Shown here one piece after another: positions 1 through 7,779 of a stretch of 64,000 bases of DNA. This DNA is from Geobacillus zalihae NBRC 101842 (GTDB lineage: Bacteria; Bacillota; Bacilli; Bacillales; Anoxybacillaceae), in NCBI RefSeq assembly GCF_001544135.1, contig NZ_BCPV01000001.1, positions 62,001 to 126,000 of the forward strand. The letters are read 5' to 3'. Made by a program: the position numbers and the translations under genes. The notes beneath the pieces are model-generated. The model searched no databases. It had not been told where the DNA came from and was given only the letters and a program-made list of their open reading frames with translations. Within the stretch, counting starts at the first letter, position 1; the number at the start of each line of letters is the position of its first letter.

Positions 1-277
1 TTTCCTTTGCTTCGTCAACGATAAACGCCACCGACAACCCGTCGACCGCGGCGACGACAAGACGCGTCTGCTCGGTTTCCTCGATCGCTTTCCCATATAG
101 AAGCTTTCGCATATCGAGCACCGGCGCGAGCTCGCCGCGGATGCGCGCGACGCCCGCCATACAATCCGGCATATGCGGCACGGCCGTCGGCGCCGTCATT
201 TTCTCAATCGAGACGACATACGCGATCGAGACGGCGTACTGTTCCCGCTCGACGCGAAACACCACGTATTTGTCCAT
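1..277 (-). CDS. CheW-domain chemotaxis protein, N-terminal part (runs off the left edge)
   Basis: The first 92 residues (MDKYVVFRVEREQYAVSI...) show the opening beta strands of a CheW domain: an FxxxxEQYAVSI strand, the V.IEKM turn, then AGVARIRGELAPVLDMRKLL, which is the conserved G..N/RGxxxPVxDLR region of CheW. CheW couples chemoreceptors to the CheA kinase. The start at 277 is preceded by GGAGG at good spacing. The 3' end lies outside the window, so a CheV-type protein with an added receiver domain cannot be excluded. Minus strand, downstream of the M20 peptidase, from which it is separated by a terminator. Confidence 0.85.
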   Translation of the reverse strand, partial: MDKYVVFRVEREQYAVSIAYVVSIEKMTAPTAVPHMPDCMAGVARIRGELAPVLDMRKLLYGKAIEETEQTRLVVAAVDGLSVAFIVDEAKE

Positions 278-354
278 TCCTCCGCCACCTCTTTCGTGAT
301 TCGCACTCTGCTTTTTTTATCGGCTCATTCCGGCCGAATGTTTACCGAAAGGTT

Positions 355-387
355 CAAGAAAAAAGAGCATCCAGCCTCGGGATGCTC
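355..387 (-). terminator. Rho-independent terminator of the yqjE-like peptidase
   Basis: GAGCATCC (365-372) pairs with GGATGCTC (380-387) around a 7-nt loop, and on the minus strand is followed by TTTTTTCTTG. The stem overlaps the stop codon of the peptidase gene. Confidence 0.8.
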
Positions 388-1510
388 ATTCGGCATTGGC
401 GACTTCCTCGACAATGGCGACAACCATCTCTGTCAGCTTCACCAGCTCTTCAATCGGCATCCGCTCATTCGTCGTATGGATTTCTTCGTAGCCGACTGCG
501 AGGTTGACCGTCGGAATGCCGAAGCCGGCGATGATGTTGGCATCGCTGCCGCCGCCGCTTTTCTCCAGCTTGCACGGCCGTCCGATGTTCGCCGCCGCCC
601 GTTTGGCGACCTCGACGACATGGTCGCCGTCGCTGAACTTAAAGCCCGGGTACATCACTTCCACTTCGACATCGGCGCGCCCCCCCATTTCCGCGGCAAC
701 CGTTTCAAACGCCTCTTTCATTTTCGCCACTTGCGCTTCCATTTTTTCCGGAACGAGGGAACGGGCTTCCGCTAAAATATCAACGCGGTCGCAGACGATG
801 TTCGTTTGCGTGCCGCCTTCAAAGCGGCCGATGTTCGCCGTCGTCTCCTCGTCGATGCGGCCGAGCGGCATTTTTGCGATCGCCTTCGCCGCAATCGTAA
901 TGGCAGACACTCCTTTTTCCGGCGCCACGCCGGCATGGGCAGTTTTGCCGTGCACAACGACTTTCAGCTTCGCCTGCGTCGGGGCGGCGACGACGATGTT
1001 GCCGACTTTGCCGTCGCTGTCCAAGGCATAGCCGTATTTCGCTTGAATGAGCGACGGGTCAAGCGCCTTCGCCCCGACAAGCCCCGACTCTTCGCCGACG
1101 GTGATGATAAACTGGATTACGCCATGCGGGATGTTTTGTTCTTTCAACACGCGAATCGCTTCCAACATGGCCGCCAAGCCCGCCTTGTCGTCCGCCCCTA
1201 AAATCGTCGTCCCGTCGGTGACGACATAGCCGTCTTGGATCGACGGTTTCACCCCTTTGCCCGGCACGACCGTATCCATATGCGACGTGAAGTAAATCGG
1301 GTCGACCCCGTCTTTCGTCGCGGCGAGCGTGCAAATCAAGTTGCCTGCCCCATGCCCCGTTTTCGCGGCCGCATCGTCTTCGATCACATCGAGGCCAAGC
1401 GCTTCAAACTTTTGTTTGAGCACCTTCGCAATGTCCCCTTCATGCTTCGTTTCCGAATCGATTTGCACAAGTTCCAAAAATTCGTCGACAAGACGCTGTT
1501 CATTGACCAT
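386..1510 (-). CDS. yqjE: M20-family metallopeptidase, PepT-like (YqjE)
   Basis: 374-residue zinc aminopeptidase of the M20/PepT family; B. subtilis YqjE is annotated as a tripeptidase-like enzyme. Metal-site landmarks are visible: HMDTV with the catalytic Asp two residues after the His, GADDKAG (bridging Asp), EESGLVG (catalytic Glu-Glu) and a late CKLEKSGGGSDANI / HTTNERM segment. No signal peptide, so it is cytosolic. I chose the Met at 1510 (VNEQRLVDEF follows) because AGGAGG lies just upstream; the frame is open for 19 more codons. It follows the carboxyltransferase gene by 260 bp, the same order as yqjD-yqjE in B. subtilis. Confidence 0.9.
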   Translation of the reverse strand: MVNEQRLVDEFLELVQIDSETKHEGDIAKVLKQKFEALGLDVIEDDAAAKTGHGAGNLICTLAATKDGVDPIYFTSHMDTVVPGKGVKPSIQDGYVVTDGTTILGADDKAGLAAMLEAIRVLKEQNIPHGVIQFIITVGEESGLVGAKALDPSLIQAKYGYALDSDGKVGNIVVAAPTQAKLKVVVHGKTAHAGVAPEKGVSAITIAAKAIAKMPLGRIDEETTANIGRFEGGTQTNIVCDRVDILAEARSLVPEKMEAQVAKMKEAFETVAAEMGGRADVEVEVMYPGFKFSDGDHVVEVAKRAAANIGRPCKLEKSGGGSDANIIAGFGIPTVNLAVGYEEIHTTNERMPIEELVKLTEMVVAIVEEVANAE

Positions 1511-1770
1511 CGCTTTTTTCCTCCTGCTTATGTACTCCACCTTAAGTATACCGAAATGTTCCGCCAAGAGCCAAACCGGACGCCGGAACGATCAAAACGC
1601 TGCAAACGTATAAGAACGCGCTTGAGATGTACCGATACGGGCTGCCTGACCGCCTCTCAACGAGCGAGCTTTCATCCGCTCCCGCTGCGGCAAACGGCCA
1701 CGCCGCCTCCATCTAAAATATCGTTTGCCGCGAAAAAGGCTCCCGTTGCTTGCCGGACGCCTTCCATCGT

Positions 1771-3321
1771 TTACAGCGGAATGTTGCCATGTTTTTTCTT
1801 CGGCCGCTCCTCGTGCTTGTTTCGAAGCATCTCGAGCGCCTGAATGAGCTTGATTCTCGTGTCGCGCGGGTCAATGACGTCATCGATCATGCCGTATTTC
1901 GCGGCGACGTACGGATTGGCGAATTTCTCGCGGTATTCGGCAATTTTTTGCGCCCTCGTTTCTTCCGGGTTCGGACTTTTTTCAATTTCGCCCGCGAAAA
2001 TGATGTTCGCCGCCCCTTGCGGCCCCATGACGGCCACTTCGGCGTTCGGCCACGCATAAACGACATCGGCGCCGATCGATTTGCTGTTTAAGGCGACATA
2101 GGCGCCGCCGTACGCTTTCCGCAAAATGACGGTGATTTTCGGCACGGTCGCTTCCGAGTAAGCGTACAAAATTTTCGCCCCATGGCGGATGATGCCGCCG
2201 TGCTCCTGCTTGACGCCTGGGAAAAAGCCGGTGACGTCCTCAAACGTAATGATCGGGATGTTGAACGAATCGCAAAAGCGGATAAACCGCGCCGCCTTAT
2301 CGGACGAGTCGATGTCCAGCCCGCCGGCCATAAACTTCGGCTGGTTGCACACAAGCCCGACCACTTCGCCTTTAATGCGGGCAAAGCCGATCACGATGTT
2401 TTTCGCGAAATCTTTTTGCACCTCAAAAAACGACCCGTCATCGACGACTTGGGCGATGACGTGGCGCACATCGTACGGGCGGACGGCGTCAATCGGCACG
2501 ACATCGGCCAAATCGGGGCGGTAGTCATCCCCATCCGGAATCGGGCCAAACGGCGGCTTTTCGTTGTTGTTGGACGGCAAATAGCCCAAGAGCCGCCGCA
2601 CTTCAGCGAGCGCCTCCTCTTCATTCGCTGCCGCAAAGTGGGCGTTGCCGCTGATCGTGTTGTGCACGCGGGCGCCGCCTAAATCTTCAGCGCTGATTTT
2701 CTCCCCGGTCACCGCTTCAATCACTTTCGGACCGGTGATGAACATTTGGCTCGTTTTTTCGACCATGAACACAAAATCGGTGATGGCCGGCGAATAGACG
2801 GCCCCGCCGGCGCACGGCCCCATAATGACGGAAATTTGCGGGATGACGCCGGAATAAATGGCGTTGCGGTAAAAAATGTGTCCGTACCCGTCAAGCGACA
2901 AGACCCCTTCTTGAATGCGGGCGCCGCCCGAATCGTTCAAACCGATGACCGGCGCCCCGGTTTTCGCCGCTAAATCCATGATGTTCGCAATTTTTTTCGC
3001 GTGCATTTCCCCAAGCGCCCCGCCGAAGACGGTGAAATCTTGCGAAAACACAAACACGGTGCGGCCGTTGATCTTCCCGTAGCCGGTCACCACCCCGTCA
3101 CCCGGCCCCTTCTTTTCCCCGAGGCCAAAATCGGTGCAGCGGTGCTCGATGAACGGATTGAGCTCGACAAACGTCCCTTCGTCCAAAAGCAAATCAATCC
3201 GCTCTCGCGCCGTCAGCTTCCCTTTCGCGTGCTGCTGTTCAATTTTCTCATCGCCCCCGCCCAGTTCAATCTCACGTCGGCGGTCATACAGTTCGTTGAT
3301 TTTGTCGTACATGTCGCTCAT
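1771..3321 (-). CDS. yqjD: acyl-CoA carboxyltransferase, propionyl/methylmalonyl-CoA type (YqjD)
   Basis: 516 residues, the usual length of biotin-dependent carboxyltransferase beta chains (PccB/MmdA). Both crotonase-fold halves are present: the N half has GDGVVTGYGKINGR, FSQDFTVFGGALGE and GGARIQEGV with the first oxyanion-hole Gly pair at GPCAGGAVYSPAI; the C half has PGVKQEHGGIIRHGAKILYA and the second oxyanion hole at RKAYGGAYVALNSK. It carries carboxylate between carboxybiotin and propionyl-CoA. No dedicated biotin carboxylase or biotin carrier is adjacent, so the partner subunits must be encoded elsewhere. The start codon overlaps the stop of the epimerase gene (ATGA), which argues for translational coupling and one pathway. 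Confidence 0.9.
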   Translation of the reverse strand: MSDMYDKINELYDRRREIELGGGDEKIEQQHAKGKLTARERIDLLLDEGTFVELNPFIEHRCTDFGLGEKKGPGDGVVTGYGKINGRTVFVFSQDFTVFGGALGEMHAKKIANIMDLAAKTGAPVIGLNDSGGARIQEGVLSLDGYGHIFYRNAIYSGVIPQISVIMGPCAGGAVYSPAITDFVFMVEKTSQMFITGPKVIEAVTGEKISAEDLGGARVHNTISGNAHFAAANEEEALAEVRRLLGYLPSNNNEKPPFGPIPDGDDYRPDLADVVPIDAVRPYDVRHVIAQVVDDGSFFEVQKDFAKNIVIGFARIKGEVVGLVCNQPKFMAGGLDIDSSDKAARFIRFCDSFNIPIITFEDVTGFFPGVKQEHGGIIRHGAKILYAYSEATVPKITVILRKAYGGAYVALNSKSIGADVVYAWPNAEVAVMGPQGAANIIFAGEIEKSPNPEETRAQKIAEYREKFANPYVAAKYGMIDDVIDPRDTRIKLIQALEMLRNKHEERPKKKHGNIPL

Positions 3322-3740
3322 TGGTGTCCCTCCGTTTTCGTCCGTTCACAAAGCTCATACAACACGCCGCCGGTCGATTTCGGGTGCATGAACGCGACCC
3401 ATGCCCCGCCGGCGCCGCGTTTCGGCGCATCTTGAATCATACGGATGCCGTGCTCCTTCAGCTCGCGGATGCGCTCGGTGATGTCTTCCACCCCAAGCGC
3501 CACATGATGAATCCCTTCGCCGCGCTTCTCGATAAATGTCGCCACCGCGCTCTCTGGCGACAGCGGCTCAAGAAGTTCAATTTTCGCCTCTCCCGCCTGC
3601 AAAAACGCCACTTTCACCTGTTCCGACTCGACTTCCTCGATGCCAAGAAACGGCAGGCCGAGCACATCCGTATAAAACGGAAGCGCTTTCTCAATCGAAC
3701 GGACGGCAATGCCGATATGGTCGACTTTTTTCACTTCCAT
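3318..3740 (-). CDS. mce: methylmalonyl-CoA epimerase
   Basis: 140-residue vicinal-oxygen-chelate (glyoxalase-fold) protein that interconverts (2R)- and (2S)-methylmalonyl-CoA. The N-terminal strand KVDHIGIAV supplies a metal His; EVESEQVKVAFLQAGEAKIELLEP, GEGIHHVALGVEDI and GVLYELCE give the other metal ligands and strands expected for the family. I start at 3740 because the open frame upstream is much longer than the family and an AAAGGGG box sits about 9 nt before this ATG. It overlaps the carboxyltransferase gene by 4 nt and belongs with mutA/mutB found at 24.5-28.8 kb. Confidence 0.93.
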   Translation of the reverse strand: MEVKKVDHIGIAVRSIEKALPFYTDVLGLPFLGIEEVESEQVKVAFLQAGEAKIELLEPLSPESAVATFIEKRGEGIHHVALGVEDITERIRELKEHGIRMIQDAPKRGAGGAWVAFMHPKSTGGVLYELCERTKTEGHQ

Positions 3741-3884
3741 CGTCTGCATCCCCTTTGCCGCAAAATGATGAGGCCAACATTTTATCATTCGCCGTTTCGA
3801 CAAAAAATCCTGCTTTTTTTGTTTTTCTTTGTACGCGCCACGGTCGAGCTTTGGATCGGTTCGCTTCGCATCGGGCATTTTTCC

Positions 3885-3913
3885 TTGTCCGCTCCGCTGC
3901 TTGCCGGTACAAT
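3885..3913 (+). promoter_or_regulatory. sigma-A type promoter of prli42
   Basis: TTGTCC (3885-3890), 17-bp spacer, TACAAT (3908-3913) on the plus strand, about 35 nt before the small gene that starts at 3949. Confidence 0.65.
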
Positions 3914-3948
3914 AAACGTAGAACAGCGGACGGAAGGAGGACGGACCG

Positions 3949-4041
3949 TTGTCGCGGAAAACGCAAAAATTCATCGTGTATGTAATGCTCATTTGCATGC
4001 TGCTGACGACGCTCCTCGCCGGCATCAGCATGTGGTTTTAA
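3949..4041 (+). CDS. prli42: Prli42-like membrane miniprotein
   Basis: A 30-residue ORF, too short for most gene callers: four polar N-terminal residues (MSRKTQK), one hydrophobic helix FIVYVMLICMLLTTLLAG and a short tail ISMWF. This matches the pattern of Prli42, a conserved Firmicute miniprotein that in Listeria anchors the stressosome to the membrane through RsbR. It starts with TTG 8-9 nt after a strong GGAAGGAGG box, has its own -35/-10 promoter and ends at a strong terminator, so it is an independent transcription unit running against its minus-strand neighbours. The stressosome role is known for Listeria and only inferred here. Confidence 0.85.
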   Translation: MSRKTQKFIVYVMLICMLLTTLLAGISMWF

Positions 4042-4051
4042 CCGCAGGCAT

Positions 4052-4090
4052 AAAAAACGCAAGCTTCCCGCTGAGGAGCTTGCGTTTTTT
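4052..4090. terminator. bidirectional terminator between prli42 and the L,D-transpeptidase
   Basis: AAAAAACGCAAGCT (4052-4065) pairs perfectly with AGCTTGCGTTTTTT (4077-4090), giving a U-tract in both directions. It ends prli42 on plus and the transpeptidase gene on minus, whose stop codon is inside the stem. Confidence 0.9.
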
Positions 4091-4595
4091 AGCGCACCGC
4101 ACCATACCGCTTAGCAATGGCGTAAAACGATTCGTTGCTGCGGAGAATGAGCACGTTGGCGCCAATCGGCACCCGTTCATACAAATGCTCGACATCGCGG
4201 TTGTGCATGCGCACACAACCTTGCGACACATACCGGCCGATCGACGCCGGGTTGTTCGTGCCGTGAATGCCGTAGATGCGCCCGTCCGTCCCGCGCGCGT
4301 TAAAGCCGATCCACCTTGCGCCGAGCGGATTGTTCGGCGCCCCGCCTGGAATGTTCTTTTTCCGATAATACGGGTGTTTCGCCTTCACCGTCACCGTAAA
4401 CATCCCCTCCGGCGTCAAATCGGCATTGACCCCGGTCGCCACCGGATAAACGGCTTCGATGCGGCCGTCGCGGACGAGCGCGAGCTTATTGATCGCTTTG
4501 TTCACAATGACAAGCGGCTTCGCCTCCGCCGCTGTCTGGAAAGGCGCTCCCAACACGGCGGTGAGCACGAGACAAATGGCCAACCATACCCGCAT
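4089..4595 (-). CDS. secreted L,D-transpeptidase (YkuD domain)
   Basis: 168 residues: an N-terminal signal peptide (MRVWLAICLVLTAVLGAPF, cleavage near AAEA) followed by a YkuD catalytic domain. The active-site signature is clear: IHGTNNPASIGRYVSQGCVRM, with the catalytic Cys in SQGCVRM and the upstream HGTN. Such enzymes form 3-3 cross-links in peptidoglycan or attach proteins; in spore formers several act in spore or stationary-phase walls. No LysM domain is present, unlike B. subtilis YkuD. The start at 4595 is preceded by AAAGGA; the frame is open 24 codons further upstream without a ribosome site. Confidence 0.9.
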   Translation of the reverse strand: MRVWLAICLVLTAVLGAPFQTAAEAKPLVIVNKAINKLALVRDGRIEAVYPVATGVNADLTPEGMFTVTVKAKHPYYRKKNIPGGAPNNPLGARWIGFNARGTDGRIYGIHGTNNPASIGRYVSQGCVRMHNRDVEHLYERVPIGANVLILRSNESFYAIAKRYGAVR

Positions 4596-4663
4596 ATCCG
4601 TCCATCCTTTGCTTGAATGTTTGGCTATAGTGTGCGCCAAAACGGATGGACATATGCCCTGCA

Positions 4664-5638
4664 TCATGCCTTCAGCCGCTGCGGTTTTCGTTCGTTTCCG
4701 GGATGGAATTCGCTTTTGATGATTAAATATCGCTCCAATTCGCGCACCAAATGAAACAACGCCGCCCGCTCTTCAAACTGTTCGCGCGTCGTTGGCAGCG
4801 GCATCGCCTTAAACTGTTCGCGCATCTCGGCAAGGCGCCGCAAAAAGCGGTCCGCCGTATTCCCCGGATGAATGGCGTCGCTTAATTCGTCGATAAAATC
4901 CGCAATCATCATCCGCTGTTCGACCGTGTAGGTAAGTGACGTCACAAGCGGAAGCATATGCTCAATGATTTCCAACTGCCGCTCACGCATGCGGAAGTAG
5001 CGGACATATTCATCCTCATTCCGCCATAATTGATTGTCGGCGTGGCGCATGGCGAGTTTTTTCGCTTTGTCGAGCGTCTCCGCCGCAAGCGGCAGCTCTT
5101 TTCCATCCCAATCAAGCTCATTTGTGCGCAAGTAGCGGACGATTTCTTTTAAAATAATGCGAAACAAATCTTCGACAATGCGCTGGTACTCTTTGAGCTG
5201 CTTCTCGGCGCTCGGCATATACATGTTCATCAGCAGCGCTACACCAATGCCAACCGCCACGAGCAAGATCTCATTGGCGACCAATCCCCACGTGATGTCC
5301 CCGGCCGCATACAAATGCAAAATAATGACCGAGCTTGTCGCAATGCCTTCATTGATTTTCAAGCGAACCGTCACCGGAATGAACAACAAAAGCAACAGCC
5401 CGATCGTCCACGGATGATAGCCGAAGACGGTAAAAAACAACGCCGCAAACCCGATCGCGACAACGCACGCCGCAAAACGAGCCCGGGCGGTCTCAAGCGA
5501 CCGCTTTTTCGTCACTTGGACGCATAAAATGACGATAATGCCAGCGGAAGCGAAATTATGCAGGCCGATCAGCTGAGCGATGGCAATCGCCAGCGCCGCC
5601 CCCACCGCCGTTTTCAATGTCCGATAGCCGATTTTCAT
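4664..5638 (-). CDS. yqjA: YqjA, ArAE/FUSC-type membrane protein
   Basis: 324 residues. The N-terminal half has at least four hydrophobic helices (LKTAVGAALAIAIAQLIGL, ASAGIIVILCVQV, FAACVVAIGFAALFFTVFG, TIGLLLLLFIPVTV); the C-terminal half is a soluble helical domain (residues about 170-324) typical of the DUF939/aromatic acid exporter family. Substrate unknown. AAAGGAGA precedes the ATG at 5638; the open frame continues upstream but without a ribosome site. In B. subtilis yqjA follows yqiW (brxB); here 17 kb of accessory DNA separates them. Confidence 0.85.
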   Translation of the reverse strand: MKIGYRTLKTAVGAALAIAIAQLIGLHNFASAGIIVILCVQVTKKRSLETARARFAACVVAIGFAALFFTVFGYHPWTIGLLLLLFIPVTVRLKINEGIATSSVIILHLYAAGDITWGLVANEILLVAVGIGVALLMNMYMPSAEKQLKEYQRIVEDLFRIILKEIVRYLRTNELDWDGKELPLAAETLDKAKKLAMRHADNQLWRNEDEYVRYFRMRERQLEIIEHMLPLVTSLTYTVEQRMMIADFIDELSDAIHPGNTADRFLRRLAEMREQFKAMPLPTTREQFEERAALFHLVRELERYLIIKSEFHPGNERKPQRLKA

Positions 5639-5671
5639 CGCGAGTCTCCTTTGCCAATGGTTGCCGACTTC

Positions 5672-5701
5672 ATTGTACCGATGGCGGCGCTTTCGGTGCA
5701 A
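5672..5701 (-). promoter_or_regulatory. yqjA promoter
   Basis: On the minus strand TTGCAC (5696-5701), 18-bp spacer, TACAAT (5672-5677), about 35 nt before the yqjA start. A diverged copy of the same promoter occurs at 9541-9570. Confidence 0.6.
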
Positions 5702-5763
5702 GAAAAAACGGACAATCCTGGCCTCCGCTCCGAAGCCGATCTGTCCCAACAGGCGCAAAAGGA

Positions 5764-5802
5764 CAAAAAAGGCGGCTGTCCGCTCATGCAGGGCAAGCCG
5801 CC
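5764..5802 (-). terminator. terminator of the MNT/HEPN operon
   Basis: GGCGGCT (5771-5777) pairs with AGCCGCC (5796-5802), followed on minus by TTTTTTGTCC. A degenerate copy lies at about 9610-9652. Confidence 0.75.
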
Positions 5803-5807
5803 TAGGC

Positions 5808-6095
5808 TCACGACGGAGATTTCTCATAAATCGTCTTCCCGTCGCGCTCGATTTCCCGCCGGATCGCTTCGTTCAGCGCGTCGAAAAAAAGCACGTCACA
5901 TGAGTAAATGCCGACAATCTCGTCAAGATCCTCTTTGATTTTCCACTTTTGTTTGCCGGTGTAGTCCACGCACAAGTCGATGTCCGAGTTGTAGCGGGCC
6001 ATGCCGCGCGCCCGCGAGCCGAACAAAATGACTTTTTGTATATCTTCTTCGCCCGCGAAATACGCCATCAACCGTTCAAACACGGTCGGGCTCAT
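5808..6095 (-). CDS. MNT nucleotidyltransferase-domain protein (MntA-like antitoxin)
   Basis: 95 residues with the minimal nucleotidyltransferase fold: VILFGSRARG followed by NSDIDLCV, which supplies the two metal-binding Asp, and a third acidic strand (YSCDVLFFD). In HEPN/MNT pairs the MNT protein neutralises the HEPN RNase, in studied cases by polyadenylylating it. It overlaps the 3' end of the HEPN gene by about 20 nt. A GTG at 6107 would add four residues; neither start has a clear ribosome site, which fits translational coupling. Two damaged copies exist at 9658-9746 and 20498-20780. Confidence 0.88.
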   Translation of the reverse strand: MSPTVFERLMAYFAGEEDIQKVILFGSRARGMARYNSDIDLCVDYTGKQKWKIKEDLDEIVGIYSCDVLFFDALNEAIRREIERDGKTIYEKSPS

Positions 6096-6531
6096 TCCAT
6101 AGGTCACGATCGATCACTTCTTTTTTGATGTATTTGAGCAGTGCTTCAATTTCATGGACATATTGTGATACAATTCGGTTTTTAATCTGTTCATAGTCTT
6201 CCTCGTTATATACATGGGCTGCAGCGTTTCGCGAGTGCAATATATCGTTCCATACATCAATATTCTGAATCCACCCTTCCTTAAACGCCTGGCGGTAACA
6301 TGCCCGCGGGTTGTTCAATTCCAGACCGGACGCTTTGAAAATTCGCGACAACAGCTTCCAGAGCTGGTCTTCCAAAATTTCATACTTTTTCACGATCGAA
6401 TCACGATATACTTCCTTCAGCAGTTCATCTTCTGCCGACACTTGCTTCGACGCGGCAATGACATTCTTCAAATGAAGCAACAATCGAAACGCGCGCTGGT
6501 ACGATAATACAATCGATTCTCGTTCATCCAT
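6076..6531 (-). CDS. HEPN-domain protein (HI0074-type toxin/substrate-binding partner)
   Basis: 151 residues, almost entirely helical, of the HI0074/HEPN family that partners with minimal nucleotidyltransferases. The HEPN RNase motif Rx4H is intact in the late helix (SRNAAAHVYNEED), so it could be an active RNase. ATG at 6531 is about 10 nt after AAAGGAG. It is the first gene of a two-gene operon with the MNT gene. A 3' remnant of a second copy can be seen at about 20780-20843. Confidence 0.85.
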   Translation of the reverse strand: MDERESIVLSYQRAFRLLLHLKNVIAASKQVSAEDELLKEVYRDSIVKKYEILEDQLWKLLSRIFKASGLELNNPRACYRQAFKEGWIQNIDVWNDILHSRNAAAHVYNEEDYEQIKNRIVSQYVHEIEALLKYIKKEVIDRDLWNEPDRV

Positions 6532-6573
6532 GCCATCGTTCTCCTTTGCCCATTGTCCTAAATGGATCTGCAT

Positions 6574-6921
6574 CTATGGCTTCGAAAATGGCGCTTGATT
6601 CGTCTTCATATAACGCTTCAGCTCTTCGTAAAAATTTTCACGCGTCCCCACCAAAACCACCACCACCACAACATGTCCGCTGTCATCTTGGTCGATCAAA
6701 TAAGCAATCTCATAATTGATGCCTCGATGATAAATGTCATAACCGTAAATTCCTGCCAAATCACCAGTTTTCGCTTCCCCTGCTTCGGCGGGATCGGTAA
6801 GAATCTGCCGCAAGGCTTCGATCAAACGCTGCTTCAGAGCTGCATCCTTTTTTGTCAATTTTTTAATGGCTTTTTCTGCTTTCGGAAGCAATTGCAGTCG
6901 ATTATGGTTCATCATCTTCAC
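6574..6921 (-). CDS. RelE/ParE-like toxin
   Basis: 115 residues with the RelE/ParE layout: N-terminal LLPKAEKAIKKLTKKDAALKQRL helices, then strands GDLAGIYGYDIYHRGINYEIAYLID and a hydrophobic VVVVVVLVGTRENFYEEL end. Such toxins cut mRNA on the ribosome or act on gyrase; which applies here cannot be told. GTG at 6921 is 7 nt after GAGGAG; ATG at 6915 or 6912 is possible. It overlaps the AbrB-type antitoxin gene by 20 nt, the usual order antitoxin then toxin. Confidence 0.8.
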   Translation of the reverse strand: MKMMNHNRLQLLPKAEKAIKKLTKKDAALKQRLIEALRQILTDPAEAGEAKTGDLAGIYGYDIYHRGINYEIAYLIDQDDSGHVVVVVVLVGTRENFYEELKRYMKTNQAPFSKP

Positions 6922-7309
6922 CAAATAACTCCTCTAACGTATCCGCGGTATACGTTTTTGCCTTCGGTCTTTCCTCAGAAATCATCGCGTTGAATGCAGG
7001 GGCAATTTGCGATTTACGGTATACAAATTCTTTGTATAGTTCTTCGCCTGTATATCCTTCTTCGATCAAGTCTTTTAAAATCAGATCGGAAAAGTCAAAA
7101 TGATCCTCATGAATAGGATGAATAATTAACTTATTATCCGCTAACTCAATTAACACCTCGTTTCCAATTCCTAATTGCTCATAAAAATCCTTTGGGATCG
7201 TAATTTGTTTTTTGCTCGATACGGCAATTCGTTTCACAAGGTTTTTCTTACGGTTAGGGATATTGTCCATCGATACCTTCTCCTTTGTCATCGAATCTGA
7301 TGGTACCAT
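6902..7309 (-). CDS. AbrB/SpoVT-type antitoxin
   Basis: Up to 135 residues. Residues about 25-70 form a swapped-hairpin AbrB DNA-binding domain (KRIAVSSKKQITIPKDFYEQLGIGNEVLIEL, with the family's QITIPK). The C-terminal part is acidic and ends EELFGEDDEP, typical of a toxin-binding tail. Two starts are credible: ATG 7309 after GGAGGGG and ATG 7270 after AAAGGAG. It precedes and overlaps the RelE-like gene and probably represses its own promoter. Confidence 0.82.
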   Translation of the reverse strand: MVPSDSMTKEKVSMDNIPNRKKNLVKRIAVSSKKQITIPKDFYEQLGIGNEVLIELADNKLIIHPIHEDHFDFSDLILKDLIEEGYTGEELYKEFVYRKSQIAPAFNAMISEERPKAKTYTADTLEELFGEDDEP

Positions 7310-7335
7310 ATTATTCCCCTCCTTCCAAAAAAATA

Positions 7336-7392
7336 ACCAAATTTCTTGGTTTCTTTACTAATGATCATAGCATGGTGGGGAAACAAACACAA
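7336..7392 (-). promoter_or_regulatory. promoter and operator of the AbrB/RelE-type operon
   Basis: On minus: TTGTGT (7387-7392), 17-bp spacer, TATGAT (7364-7369), then the inverted repeat ACCAA-N5-TTGGT (7336-7350) between the start site and the ribosome site. The repeat is a natural candidate for autorepression by the antitoxin. Confidence 0.6.
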
Positions 7393-7489
7393 TGATTTTC
7401 CCATACCGTAGGGAGGAGAAGTGTTCAATGTTTGCGGAAGAGGAATAGATTGATGCAAACACTAACATCCTAGTGGAACAAAGCGGAGA

Positions 7490-7645
7490 ATTCCTGAACA
7501 AAACGACGCTCAATTGATGGAGGCCAAGGTTTTCAAAGATAGCGATTATTATTTCAAATAGGAACTTTCATAAATGATACGAATTCGAACGTCCATGGTG
7601 TGGAAATTCCTTCACTTTCCTTGTATTTCAAGGATTCATTTGACA
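7490..7645 (-). mobile_element. remnant of a second IS1634-like copy (transposase N-terminus)
   Basis: This stretch aligns in direct orientation with 9340-9485, the region encoding the first ~50 residues of the IS transposase, but is riddled with stops. It ends directly at the left inverted repeat of the better-preserved element, so that element inserted into or recombined with an older copy. Positions are approximate. Confidence 0.6.
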
Positions 7646-7779
7646 TTGGAACTCACATTTCGCACCCCTACTAAGTAGAACGAAAGGATTTTTTATTTGT
7701 TTTTTTAGAATAACTTTTGAACCAACACAACGAGCGATGGCAATCCTTTTTTTACCATCGCTGGTCGTTCTTTATCCCA

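Noticed and set aside
504-1031. Long open frames antisense to the core genes throughout the window (for example here and 37112-37834)
   Set aside because: They mirror high-GC coding genes on the other strand, have no ribosome sites and no recognisable domains; they are by-products of codon bias.
1546-1716. A plus-strand open stretch reading TIKTLQTYKNALEMYRYG between yqjD and yqjE
   Set aside because: Protein-like composition, but no start with a ribosome site and no family I recognise; too short to call a gene or a fossil.
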